DNA of 44,832 nucleotides from JAPUDQ01 sp049291395. Lineage in GTDB: Bacteria; Patescibacteriota; Saccharimonadia; Saccharimonadales; Saccharimonadaceae. The notes below the pieces were generated by a model that did not search any database, was not told the origin of the DNA, and worked only from the letters and a program-made list of their open reading frames with translations. The translations under genes and the position numbers were made by a program. The DNA is taken from NCBI GenBank assembly GCA_049291395.1, contig JBATPJ010000008.1, positions 1-44,832 on the forward strand, read 5' to 3'. Position 1 is the first letter of the stretch. Every line of letters starts with the position of its first letter. Positions 32,744 to 39,713 of this stretch are shown one piece after another.

Positions 32744-34147
32744 CTACTTTTTCTTAGCTGCATCCTCTATCCCGCCGATCATATAAAACGCGCTCTCCGG
32801 CTTGTCGTCGTGTTTGCCATCGATGATCTCACGGAAGCCTTTGATCGTGTCAGATAGTTTCACGTATTGACCTTTGTTGCCGGTGAATTGCTCAGCGACG
32901 AAGAATGGCTGACTGAAGAAACGTTGCATCTTGCGGGCGCGGTTCACCGTCAAGCGGTCTTCGTCCGACAGCTCTTCCATACCCATGATGGCGATGATGT
33001 CTTGGAGGTCTTTGTAGCGCTGCAAGACACGCTGGACTTCACGGGCGACGGCGTAGTGCTCTTCACCGACGATCTCTGGGTCGAGGATCGTTGAGTTACT
33101 GTCCAGCGGGTCGACGGCAGGGTAGATACCGATCTCAGTGAGAGCACGGTTTAGCACGATGGTGCTGTCAAGGTGCGAGAACGTCGCAGCTGGTGCTGGG
33201 TCAGTCAAGTCGTCAGCCGGCACATAGACGGCCTGGACAGAGGTGACGGAGCCTTTTTTGGTACTAGTGATACGCTCTTGGAGCGCGCCCATTTCTTGCT
33301 GCAAGTTTGGTTGGTAACCGACCGCGCTTGGCAGACGTCCGAGCAGGGCAGATACCTCACTACCGGCCTGGGTAAAGCGAAAGATATTGTCGATGAAGAG
33401 CAGCACGTCTTTGCCTTCATCACGGAAAGCCTCTGCCATGGTGAGACCCGTGAGCGCGACACGAAGACGTGCCCCAGGTGGCTCATTCATCTGGCCAAAG
33501 ACAAGGCTAGTCTTGTCGAGCACGCCCGACTCTTCCATCTCAAAATACAGATCGTTACCTTCACGAGTACGCTCACCGACACCAGCAAAGACTGAGTTAC
33601 CTGAGTGAAACTTCGCGATGTTGTTGATCAGCTCGGTGATAAGCACGGTCTTGCCGACACCAGCACCACCGAAGAGACCGACCTTGCCACCTTTGGTAAT
33701 CGGCGCGATCAGGTCGATGACCTTGATGCCGGTCTCGAGAATCTCGGTCTTACCAGACTGGTCAGTGAAAGCTGGTGGGTTTTTGTGAATCGGGGCGAGT
33801 ACGGGGTTTTTGAGGGCAGGTTTGCCATCGATCGCTTCACCAATCACGTTGAACATACGGCCGCTCGTGTCCTTACCGACCGGCACACGGATCGGCGCGC
33901 CCGTCGCGATCGCCTCGGCACCGCGTGCCAGCGCATCAGTACTACTGAGCGCCACTGTGCGCACGCTGGTGTCGCTGAGATGCTGCGCGACCTCAAGCAC
34001 GAGTTTGTTGCCCTCATGCATGACTTCGACAGCGTCATAAATCGCCGGTAGTGCGCCTTTGTCGAACTCAACGTCGACGACGACACCGACGACTTGGATG
34101 ACGCGGCCAATGGCATGCTGTTTCTTTGTGATAGTATCCGTACTCAT
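32744..34147 (-). CDS. atpD: ATP synthase beta subunit
   Basis: The catalytic F1 subunit, 467 aa. Walker A is GGAGVGKTVL, the catalytic Glu is in GERTREGND, Walker B is DVLLFIDNIFRFTQAGSEVSALLGR, and the C-terminal part has LSDEDRLTVNRARKMQRFFSQPFFVAEQFTG. AAGGAG lies about 8 nt before ATG 34147. Length and motifs are normal, so the enzyme should be catalytically competent. Confidence 0.98.
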   Translation of the reverse strand: MSTDTITKKQHAIGRVIQVVGVVVDVEFDKGALPAIYDAVEVMHEGNKLVLEVAQHLSDTSVRTVALSSTDALARGAEAIATGAPIRVPVGKDTSGRMFNVIGEAIDGKPALKNPVLAPIHKNPPAFTDQSGKTEILETGIKVIDLIAPITKGGKVGLFGGAGVGKTVLITELINNIAKFHSGNSVFAGVGERTREGNDLYFEMEESGVLDKTSLVFGQMNEPPGARLRVALTGLTMAEAFRDEGKDVLLFIDNIFRFTQAGSEVSALLGRLPSAVGYQPNLQQEMGALQERITSTKKGSVTSVQAVYVPADDLTDPAPAATFSHLDSTIVLNRALTEIGIYPAVDPLDSNSTILDPEIVGEEHYAVAREVQRVLQRYKDLQDIIAIMGMEELSDEDRLTVNRARKMQRFFSQPFFVAEQFTGNKGQYVKLSDTIKGFREIIDGKHDDKPESAFYMIGGIEDAAKKK

Positions 34148-34160
34148 GATATGTCTCCTT

Positions 34161-34259
34161 GTTTCACGTTATGTAGTATGTAGCAGGTAGTAGGTAGTAT
34201 GGAAAGAGCCGACATCGAGATTCCCATGCTACACGCTACATTCTGCATACTACTCATAT
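34161..34259 (-). repeat. Inverted heptad arrays in the atpG-atpD gap
   Basis: Left units GTTTCAC, GTTATGT, AGTATGT, AGCAGGT, AGTAGGT, AGTATGG (34161-34202). Right units CATGCTA, CACGCTA, CATTCTG, CATACTA, CTCATAT (34225-34259). The arms are inverted and separated by 22 nt. The atpG stop codon touches the right arm. Confidence 0.88.
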
Positions 34260-35125
34260 TATTTCATCGCCTCCACGCCCGCCGAGATCTCAGACAATTC
34301 CTGGGTGATGGCGCTCTGGCGGACTTTGTTCATCTCGAGCGTCAGGTCGTCGATGAGGTCAGTGGCGTTGTCGGTGGCGTTTTTCATCGCCGTACGGCGC
34401 ATACTGTGTTCGCTCGCGCGGGCGTCAAGCATGGCCTGGTAGAGTTGTGATTCGAGCAGGCGGATCACCGCACCTTCGAGCACCTCTTCGAGATTTGGCT
34501 CAAAATACGACTGCTGGATGTCTCTCGATACCTCCGTCACTTCAAATTTGGCAGGCAACAGTGGCAACGTAATTGCTTGTTGGGTAAAGCTATTCACAAA
34601 TTTGGTCGTGATGAGTGTCACCGCGTCGACAGCACCGTCGACATAGCGATCGACAGCCGCGACCAGCAACGGGCGCATATCAGCAGCCGTGAGATGATCG
34701 GGCAAGCCGCTATAGATACCAGTGACTTCGACATCTTTGATCTTGGCCGCGAACTGCGCGCCTTTTTTGCCGATACACTGAACTTCGGTCTTGATGCCAG
34801 CTTTGCGGTCCGCTTCGAGTACTGATACAAATTGCTTGATCGCGTTTGCGTTGAACGCGCCAGCTAGTCCACGATCACTCGTGATCAGGACGATGAGGCG
34901 GGTCTTGAGCGGATGGCGATAGAAAAACGTCGATTTTTGGACATCGAGCTTATGCCCAAGCTGTGTCAGCAGCTCCCGTGCGGCCGTCGAGTAAGGCTCC
35001 GACGCCTTGGTCGCATCTTGCGCCCTGCGCAGTTTGCTCGTCGCGACCAGCTCCATAGCCTTGGTAATCTGCTTGTTGGATTTGACAGAACGGATACGGC
35101 TTTTTAATTGGCGAGTGGAGCTCAC
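34259..35125 (-). CDS. atpG: ATP synthase gamma subunit
   Basis: The rotating central stalk, 288 aa, starting at GTG 35125 (MSSTRQLKSRIRSVKSNKQITKAMELVATSKL). That N-terminal helix, the middle SDRGLAGAFNANAIK, and the C-terminal helix with MRRTAMKNATDNATDLIDDLTLEMNKVRQSAITQELSEISAG are all family hallmarks. Its ribosome binding site GAGGA (35134-35138) is held in a 6-bp hairpin that ends at the start codon. Confidence 0.96.
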   Translation of the reverse strand: MSSTRQLKSRIRSVKSNKQITKAMELVATSKLRRAQDATKASEPYSTAARELLTQLGHKLDVQKSTFFYRHPLKTRLIVLITSDRGLAGAFNANAIKQFVSVLEADRKAGIKTEVQCIGKKGAQFAAKIKDVEVTGIYSGLPDHLTAADMRPLLVAAVDRYVDGAVDAVTLITTKFVNSFTQQAITLPLLPAKFEVTEVSRDIQQSYFEPNLEEVLEGAVIRLLESQLYQAMLDARASEHSMRRTAMKNATDNATDLIDDLTLEMNKVRQSAITQELSEISAGVEAMK

Positions 35126-35139
35126 GAGGATGCTCCTCG
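35125..35139 (-). promoter_or_regulatory. Hairpin covering the atpG ribosome binding site
   Basis: On the minus strand CGAGGA, GCA, TCCTCG forms a perfect 6-bp stem with a 3-nt loop. It contains the GAGGA ribosome binding site, and its last base is the G of the GTG start. It could lower gamma synthesis unless ribosomes finishing atpA open it. Confidence 0.6.
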
Positions 35140-35143
35140 ACAG

Positions 35144-35218
35144 TAGTAAGTAGTAAGTAGTAAGTAGTAAGCATGGGCAAATACAGCACCCTTACTACTT
35201 TCTACTCTTTCCTTACTG
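35144..35218 (-). repeat. Inverted heptad arrays in the atpA-atpG gap
   Basis: (TAGTAAG)4 at 35144-35171, then a 19-nt spacer, then CTTACTA, CTTTCTA, CTCTTTC, CTTACTG (35191-35218). The next unit covers the atpA stop codon (35220-35222). The left arm and its flanks match 32292-32326. Confidence 0.9.
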
Positions 35219-35219
35219 C

Positions 35220-36743
35220 TCATGCCTTAAACCCTTTCATCACCTTCACAGCAACCTTCTCGATGAGGGCAACCATCTTGTCATCAGGCTTGTCACCTTT
35301 GTTCAGCTCGGCCATTTCTTTTTTGTGGTCGCTGGCGAGGGCTGTCAGCAGAGAATCACGCGCATCGTTGACTTTGTCGACTGGCACGTCATCGAAATGA
35401 CCCTTGTCGGCGACAAGTAGCACGGCTGTTTGTTCCCAGACGCTTTTGGGCTGGTACTGTGGCTGTTTGAGCAGCTCAGTCAGGCGAACGCCACGGTTCA
35501 GGCTGGCCTGAGTATCTTTGTCGAGGTCGCTGCCGAACTGGGCGAAGGCAGCGAGTTCGCGGTACTGCGCGAGGCTGAGACGGAGATTGCCAGACACCGA
35601 ACGAACGGCTTTGGTCTGGGCGGTACCACCGACACGACTGACCGACAGACCGACCGAGATCGCGGGGCGAATACCTTGGTAGAAAAGATCCGTCTCGAGG
35701 AAGATCTGACCGTCGGTGATCGAGATCACGTTGGTCGGGATGTACGCCGAGATATCACCAGCTTGCGTCTCGATGATCGGGAGTGCCGTCAGTGAGCCAC
35801 CACCGAGGTCATCGCTGAGCTTGGCGGCGCGCTCGAGGAGGCGAGAGTGCAGATAGAAGACATCACCAGGATAGGCTTCGCGTCCTGGTGGACGACGGAG
35901 CAGTAGTGACATCTGGCGATAGGCAGCGGCATGCTTCGTCAGGTCGTCGTGGATGATGAGCGCGTGACCAGAGTTGTCGCGGAAATATTCACCCATGGCC
36001 GTACCAGCATATGGCGCAAGATAGAGCATGGAAGCTGGGTCGCTCGGACCAGTCGCGACCACGATGGTCTGATCCATGACGCCCTCTTGCTCCAGGCGAT
36101 CGACGAGTCGAGCGATCTTGCTCAGCTTTTGACCGATCGCGACGTAGACGTTGACCACACCGGTCTTTTGACGGCCTTGGTTGATCATAGTGTCGAGGGC
36201 GATGGCCGTCTTACCGGTCTGGCGGTCGCCAATGATCAGCTCACGCTGGCCACGACCGATCGGCACCATAGTATCGATCGCGAGTAGACCCGTCATGAGT
36301 GGTTCGGCGACTTTTTTGCGACCCATCACACCGATAGCTGGTCGTTCGATACGACCGGTAGCCTTGGCTTTGATCGGACCTTTGCCGTCAAGTGGACGAC
36401 CGAGAGGGTCGACGACGCGGCCGAGTAGCTCAGGGCCGATCGGCACTTCGAGTACTTTGCCGGTACGTGACACTGTGTCACCAGCTTTGACGAGTGTGTC
36501 ATCACCGAGCAGTACCGCACCGATCTCGTCTTCCATGAGGTTGAGCACAAATGCTTCGACATTGCCCGCGGCTGATTCGATCGTCACTACCTCGGCATAG
36601 CCAGCACTTGTCAGGCCATAAATCCAGGCCACACCGTCACCGATACGTGTCACCACGCCGGATTCTTTCATGTCGGCCGTGGTTTGCAGGTTCGCAATCG
36701 CGCCGGCTAGTTCTTTGCTTAATGTTGAAACATCTACGCTCAT
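35220..36743 (-). CDS. atpA: ATP synthase alpha subunit
   Basis: The non-catalytic nucleotide-binding F1 subunit, 507 aa. P-loop GDRQTGKTAIALD, then MLYLAPYAGTAMGEYFRD, LLLRRPPGREAYPGDVFYLHSRLLERAA and PAISVGLSVSRVGGTAQTKA are diagnostic. AAGGAG sits about 5 nt before ATG 36743. It follows atpH closely, while the gap after it holds a heptad hairpin. Confidence 0.98.
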   Translation of the reverse strand: MSVDVSTLSKELAGAIANLQTTADMKESGVVTRIGDGVAWIYGLTSAGYAEVVTIESAAGNVEAFVLNLMEDEIGAVLLGDDTLVKAGDTVSRTGKVLEVPIGPELLGRVVDPLGRPLDGKGPIKAKATGRIERPAIGVMGRKKVAEPLMTGLLAIDTMVPIGRGQRELIIGDRQTGKTAIALDTMINQGRQKTGVVNVYVAIGQKLSKIARLVDRLEQEGVMDQTIVVATGPSDPASMLYLAPYAGTAMGEYFRDNSGHALIIHDDLTKHAAAYRQMSLLLRRPPGREAYPGDVFYLHSRLLERAAKLSDDLGGGSLTALPIIETQAGDISAYIPTNVISITDGQIFLETDLFYQGIRPAISVGLSVSRVGGTAQTKAVRSVSGNLRLSLAQYRELAAFAQFGSDLDKDTQASLNRGVRLTELLKQPQYQPKSVWEQTAVLLVADKGHFDDVPVDKVNDARDSLLTALASDHKKEMAELNKGDKPDDKMVALIEKVAVKVMKGFKA

Positions 36744-36754
36744 AATTCTCCTTG

Positions 36755-37120
36755 TTAACTCGTTCTCAGTTGCCGCAGCTGCGTCCGCACCGACGCGTCG
36801 AGCACACTATCTGGTGTTTTGATAATAATTCCGCCGATCAGATCAGGGTCGATATGCTCACGAATCGTCGTCTGGCCACTGATCATCGCCGAGATATGGT
36901 CGCGCAGCACCGCGTCGAGCGGTCGTGCAGTTGTGACGTCGACAACGGTCTGTCCATAACGGGCCAGGGCAGCTTCGATATCGGCGACATAACGGTCGAT
37001 ATGACCTGTCTGTTTGTGGACGATCAGATACGCACCAAGGTGGTTCATGGTGTCAGCAGCAGATACGCCGTCGATCAGTTGTCGGGCGATATAGTCGGTG
37101 ACGCGGCGGCGACTCAGCAT
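36755..37120 (-). CDS. atpH: ATP synthase delta subunit, short form
   Basis: Only 121 aa, against about 175-180 aa in most bacteria. The N-terminus (RRRVTDYIARQLIDG) resembles the first helix of delta, and the end (HIDPDLIGGIIIKTPDSVLDASVRTQLRQLR) is the standard C-terminal beta-helix motif; part of the N-terminal six-helix bundle is missing. Identity is supported by position between atpF and atpA with a 1-nt gap to atpF. How a shortened delta caps F1 and holds the b stalk is an open point. Confidence 0.85.
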   Translation of the reverse strand: MLSRRRVTDYIARQLIDGVSAADTMNHLGAYLIVHKQTGHIDRYVADIEAALARYGQTVVDVTTARPLDAVLRDHISAMISGQTTIREHIDPDLIGGIIIKTPDSVLDASVRTQLRQLRTS

Positions 37121-37121
37121 A

Positions 37122-37670
37122 TCAGTGGGCGTCCTGGAGCGCGTGCTCGATTAGTTTTTTGTCGGCAGTACCGTCGATCTTGGTTCGCAGCACTTTCTCG
37201 GTCGCGTCGGTCACCAGCCCAAGCATCTCACTGCGGAGCGCCTGACGAGATTTCTCGATATCTTGTGACAAACGAGCTTCGGCGCTAGCGATGACGTGTT
37301 CGGCCTTTTTCTGTGCCCGAGCTTCGGTCTCTTCGGCGAGCTTGCTAGCTTCTTTGTGCGCCAGCGCGACGATGTCAGCAGCTTCTTTCTTGGCCTGATC
37401 GATGATCTCAAGCGTCGTTTCGTTGGCCTTGGCCAGCTCATCGGCAGTTTTGCGTGCATTGTCGATACTATCGATGACTGCCTGACGGCGGCTTTCGAGT
37501 GTCTTCACCAGCGGACCGTAGGCATACTTGCGGAGCAGTAGTAACACCAGCACAAAGGTAATCAGCTGGAACAAAAATCCCTGCAGATTGATCCCGAGTG
37601 CGGCTATCCCGCCCGCTGCCTCTTCAGTATGCGCCGCAGCCTCAGCAAATTGTGACAAAAATGTCATCAT
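37122..37670 (-). CDS. atpF: ATP synthase b subunit
   Basis: The peripheral stalk, 182 aa (or 181 from the second Met). An N-terminal TM helix at about residues 26-47 (GINLQGFLFQLITFVLVLLLLRKY) is followed by a long charged coiled coil (ESRRQAVIDSIDNARKTADEL onward) typical of subunit b. One gene only, so a homodimer is expected. Confidence 0.95.
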   Translation of the reverse strand: MMTFLSQFAEAAAHTEEAAGGIAALGINLQGFLFQLITFVLVLLLLRKYAYGPLVKTLESRRQAVIDSIDNARKTADELAKANETTLEIIDQAKKEAADIVALAHKEASKLAEETEARAQKKAEHVIASAEARLSQDIEKSRQALRSEMLGLVTDATEKVLRTKIDGTADKKLIEHALQDAH

Positions 37671-37676
37671 GTACCC

Positions 37677-37892
37677 CTAGGCTGTAGTGAAGACGATTAG
37701 GAGGACAAAGGCGAGCACAGCGTCGACGAGGCCAGCCATGATGAAGGCGGTTGAGAGGACTTTACCCTGTGCTTCTGGGTTGCGGCCGACTGATTTGACG
37801 GCGCTCGCACCGATCATGCCGACACCGATAGCTGGACCGATGGCGCCGAAGGCGATGGTCAACCCTTTGATAAGTTCTGGACTTGCTTCCAT
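37677..37892 (-). CDS. atpE: ATP synthase c subunit
   Basis: A 71-aa two-helix hairpin forming the Fo ring. TM1 contains the Gly motif GAIGPAIGVGMIGASA; the polar loop is RNPEAQ; TM2 has the ion-carrying acid Asp57 in AGLVDAVLAFVLL. Asp with no Gln/Ser/Thr sodium-type ligand set suggests proton coupling. AAGGAG lies about 10 nt upstream of ATG 37892. Confidence 0.96.
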   Translation of the reverse strand: MEASPELIKGLTIAFGAIGPAIGVGMIGASAVKSVGRNPEAQGKVLSTAFIMAGLVDAVLAFVLLIVFTTA

Positions 37893-37915
37893 ATGATTAC
37901 TTCTCCTTTATTTAC

Positions 37916-38746
37916 TTATACTTTTGCTTCACCAGCTTGCGTTATCGGCACGTCTGAGTGACTCTGTTCATCGTGGTCTTCACTATGGGTCGCTATGCCG
38001 AGATAGACCATGCTCAGCATCATGAAGAGGTACGCTTGGATCACGCCGAAGAATACTTCGAGCAGGTAGATCGGAAATGTCGCCGCCCAGCCGAAATTAC
38101 CAGCCAGTGCGCCGACGACGTGGATCAAGACTTCACCGGCGTAGATGACACCAAAAAGCCGCATCGACAGTGTCATGATACGGATAAATTCGCCCATAAC
38201 TTCGATCAGGCCGATAAACATATTCATAGGGTTCCATGGCTTGTTTGTGAAATAATGCTGGAGATGTTTCTTGATGCCAAGTTCGCGGATAGCGACCACC
38301 TGAATAGTACCGATAGTCAGTATAGCCATGGCAAGCGTCGCGTTGAGATCGGCCGTAAAGGCTCGTAGTAGTGGGATCGACTCGCCGTCATGCGCGATAT
38401 TGACCGTACCAACCCCAGGCACAAGTGAAAATAAGTTAGAGAACAAGATAAAGACAAAGAGCGTACCGAGGAGCGGCATAAACTTGATCGCGCGGGCTCG
38501 TGAACCGAGATTGTCCTCACCAAGCTGCAAGATAAATTCCACCAAGCTCTCGATCGCAAAGGCAAATTTCGAGTCCGGGTGCGTCTCAGAGCGACGTGCC
38601 GCCCAGGTGAAAAGCCCGAGGACGAGCGCGGCCATGAGGAGGCCATAGAGCATAGAGTTGGTGATCGTCAGCCCGAGGAAACTCCCGATCGGCTCAGCGG
38701 CCAGCGGTACGCCAGTACTTGCGAATTGTGTTAATGGCATCAGCAT
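37916..38746 (-). CDS. atpB: ATP synthase a subunit
   Basis: The Fo stator channel, 276 aa, with five or six TM helices. The essential Arg lies in IRIMTLSMRLFGVIYAGEVLIHV, and LEVFFGVIQAYLFMMLSMVYLG is the conserved last helix. First gene of the operon; two in-frame ATGs (38746, 38740) are both preceded by AGGTGA. No atpI is present. Confidence 0.95.
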   Translation of the reverse strand: MLMPLTQFASTGVPLAAEPIGSFLGLTITNSMLYGLLMAALVLGLFTWAARRSETHPDSKFAFAIESLVEFILQLGEDNLGSRARAIKFMPLLGTLFVFILFSNLFSLVPGVGTVNIAHDGESIPLLRAFTADLNATLAMAILTIGTIQVVAIRELGIKKHLQHYFTNKPWNPMNMFIGLIEVMGEFIRIMTLSMRLFGVIYAGEVLIHVVGALAGNFGWAATFPIYLLEVFFGVIQAYLFMMLSMVYLGIATHSEDHDEQSHSDVPITQAGEAKV

Positions 38747-38766
38747 GCGTCACCTGACGCTACACC

Positions 38767-38772
38767 ATAATA
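38767..38772 (-). promoter_or_regulatory. Possible -10 box of the atp operon
   Basis: TATTAT on the minus strand, 20 nt before the atpB start; leaves room for the AGGTGA ribosome binding site. Confidence 0.45.
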
Positions 38773-38883
38773 AAGAAGAGATTGTTTGTTCGTACCCATA
38801 TCTGATCACCATTGTAACAGAGAAATTATCCTGGCTCAAGCAGCCGAAGATCCCATCATCGTTTTTGTCCGTCCTACTTCTGC

Positions 38884-38889
38884 TATACT
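38884..38889 (+). promoter_or_regulatory. -10 box of the SPFH gene
   Basis: TATACT, 31 nt before ATG 38921; the leader carries AAGGAG at 38908-38913. Confidence 0.55.
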
Positions 38890-38920
38890 GACAGCATAAC
38901 CACTAACAAGGAGTCTTGAC

Positions 38921-39694
38921 ATGGCGACGCAGCGGATAGTCTTACCCCAATCAGCTTACAAAAAATGGTTCATCTTCGGCGGTGTAGTTTTTCTCATACT
39001 TGTCGGGGTCATGAGTTCATTTCGTGCTATCGACACCGGTAAAATAGGCGTCGTCACGCAGTATGGCCGCGTCACGGGACGTGAGCTAAGCGAGGGTCTC
39101 GCCATCGTGCTGCCGTTTGGCCTCAACGATGTCTCTGTCTATGATGTCAAGGTGCAAAAAGAGATTGCCGACACCCAAGCCGCCACCAAAGATTTGCAAG
39201 ATGTCACTGCTGAAGTGGTACTCAACTACCATCTCAACCGCGGGGAAGTGAGCAAGATTCACCAGACCGTCGGCGAGTTCTACAAAGACAGAGTTATCAC
39301 ACCCGCCCTCAGCGAGACGTTCAAAGGAGCCAGCGCCAAATACAACGCCAGCGAACTCATCACAGAGCGCGCCGTGCTCAAAAAAGACGTCTATGACCAA
39401 CTCCGCGAACGCCTCGGCAAATACGGTATCATCGTCGACGATGTCAGCATCACCAACTTCAAATTCTCTGATAGTTTCGCCCGGGCCATCGAAGACAAAC
39501 AAGTTGCCCAGCAGAACGCCGAGCGAGCCAAATTCAACCTCGAAGCCGCCCAGACAGATGCACAGGCTCAGGCTGCCCAAGCTCAAACCCTATCCGACAA
39601 CTACCTCCGCAAACTCGCCATCGACAAATGGGACGGCAAGATGCCAAGCACCGTCGCCGGTGATGGCACTGTCTTTAGTATCCCGACTCGATAA
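38921..39694 (+). CDS. SPFH/prohibitin-type membrane protein
   Basis: A 257-aa stomatin/prohibitin/HflK-C family protein. One N-terminal TM helix (about residues 15-30), then the SPFH domain (FRAIDTGKIGVVTQYGRVTGRELSEGLAIVLPFG, then VLNYHLNRGEVSKIHQTVGEFY), then an Ala/Gln/Glu-rich coiled coil (VAQQNAERAKFNLEAAQTDAQAQAAQA). Such proteins form large membrane rings and control proteases or lipid domains; no partner (nfeD, ftsH) is adjacent. Convergent with the ABC-F gene. Confidence 0.92.
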   Translation: MATQRIVLPQSAYKKWFIFGGVVFLILVGVMSSFRAIDTGKIGVVTQYGRVTGRELSEGLAIVLPFGLNDVSVYDVKVQKEIADTQAATKDLQDVTAEVVLNYHLNRGEVSKIHQTVGEFYKDRVITPALSETFKGASAKYNASELITERAVLKKDVYDQLRERLGKYGIIVDDVSITNFKFSDSFARAIEDKQVAQQNAERAKFNLEAAQTDAQAQAAQAQTLSDNYLRKLAIDKWDGKMPSTVAGDGTVFSIPTR

Positions 39695-39713
39695 GCACTG
39701 CAAGTCAGCATCA

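Noticed and set aside
3349..34170. Three occurrences of GTTTCACGT (3349, 20089, 34161), the left half of the ParB parS site
   Set aside because: The right half GAAACA is missing at all three sites and two of them are simply units of heptad arrays, so parS function is not supported.
32296..35218. Heptad arrays considered as CRISPR
   Set aside because: Units are 7 nt with no unique spacers between repeats and no cas gene is nearby.
4010..35222. Recoding of TGA as glycine (as in Gracilibacteria)
   Set aside because: TGA terminates recR, the ABC ATPase at 11931 and atpA exactly where these proteins should end, and conserved Gly positions use GGN.
33605..36600. Long open frames antisense to atpD, atpG and atpA (for example 33605-34051, 35931-36287)
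   Set aside because: They are shadows of strongly coding genes with biased codons and have no start signals or recognisable products.
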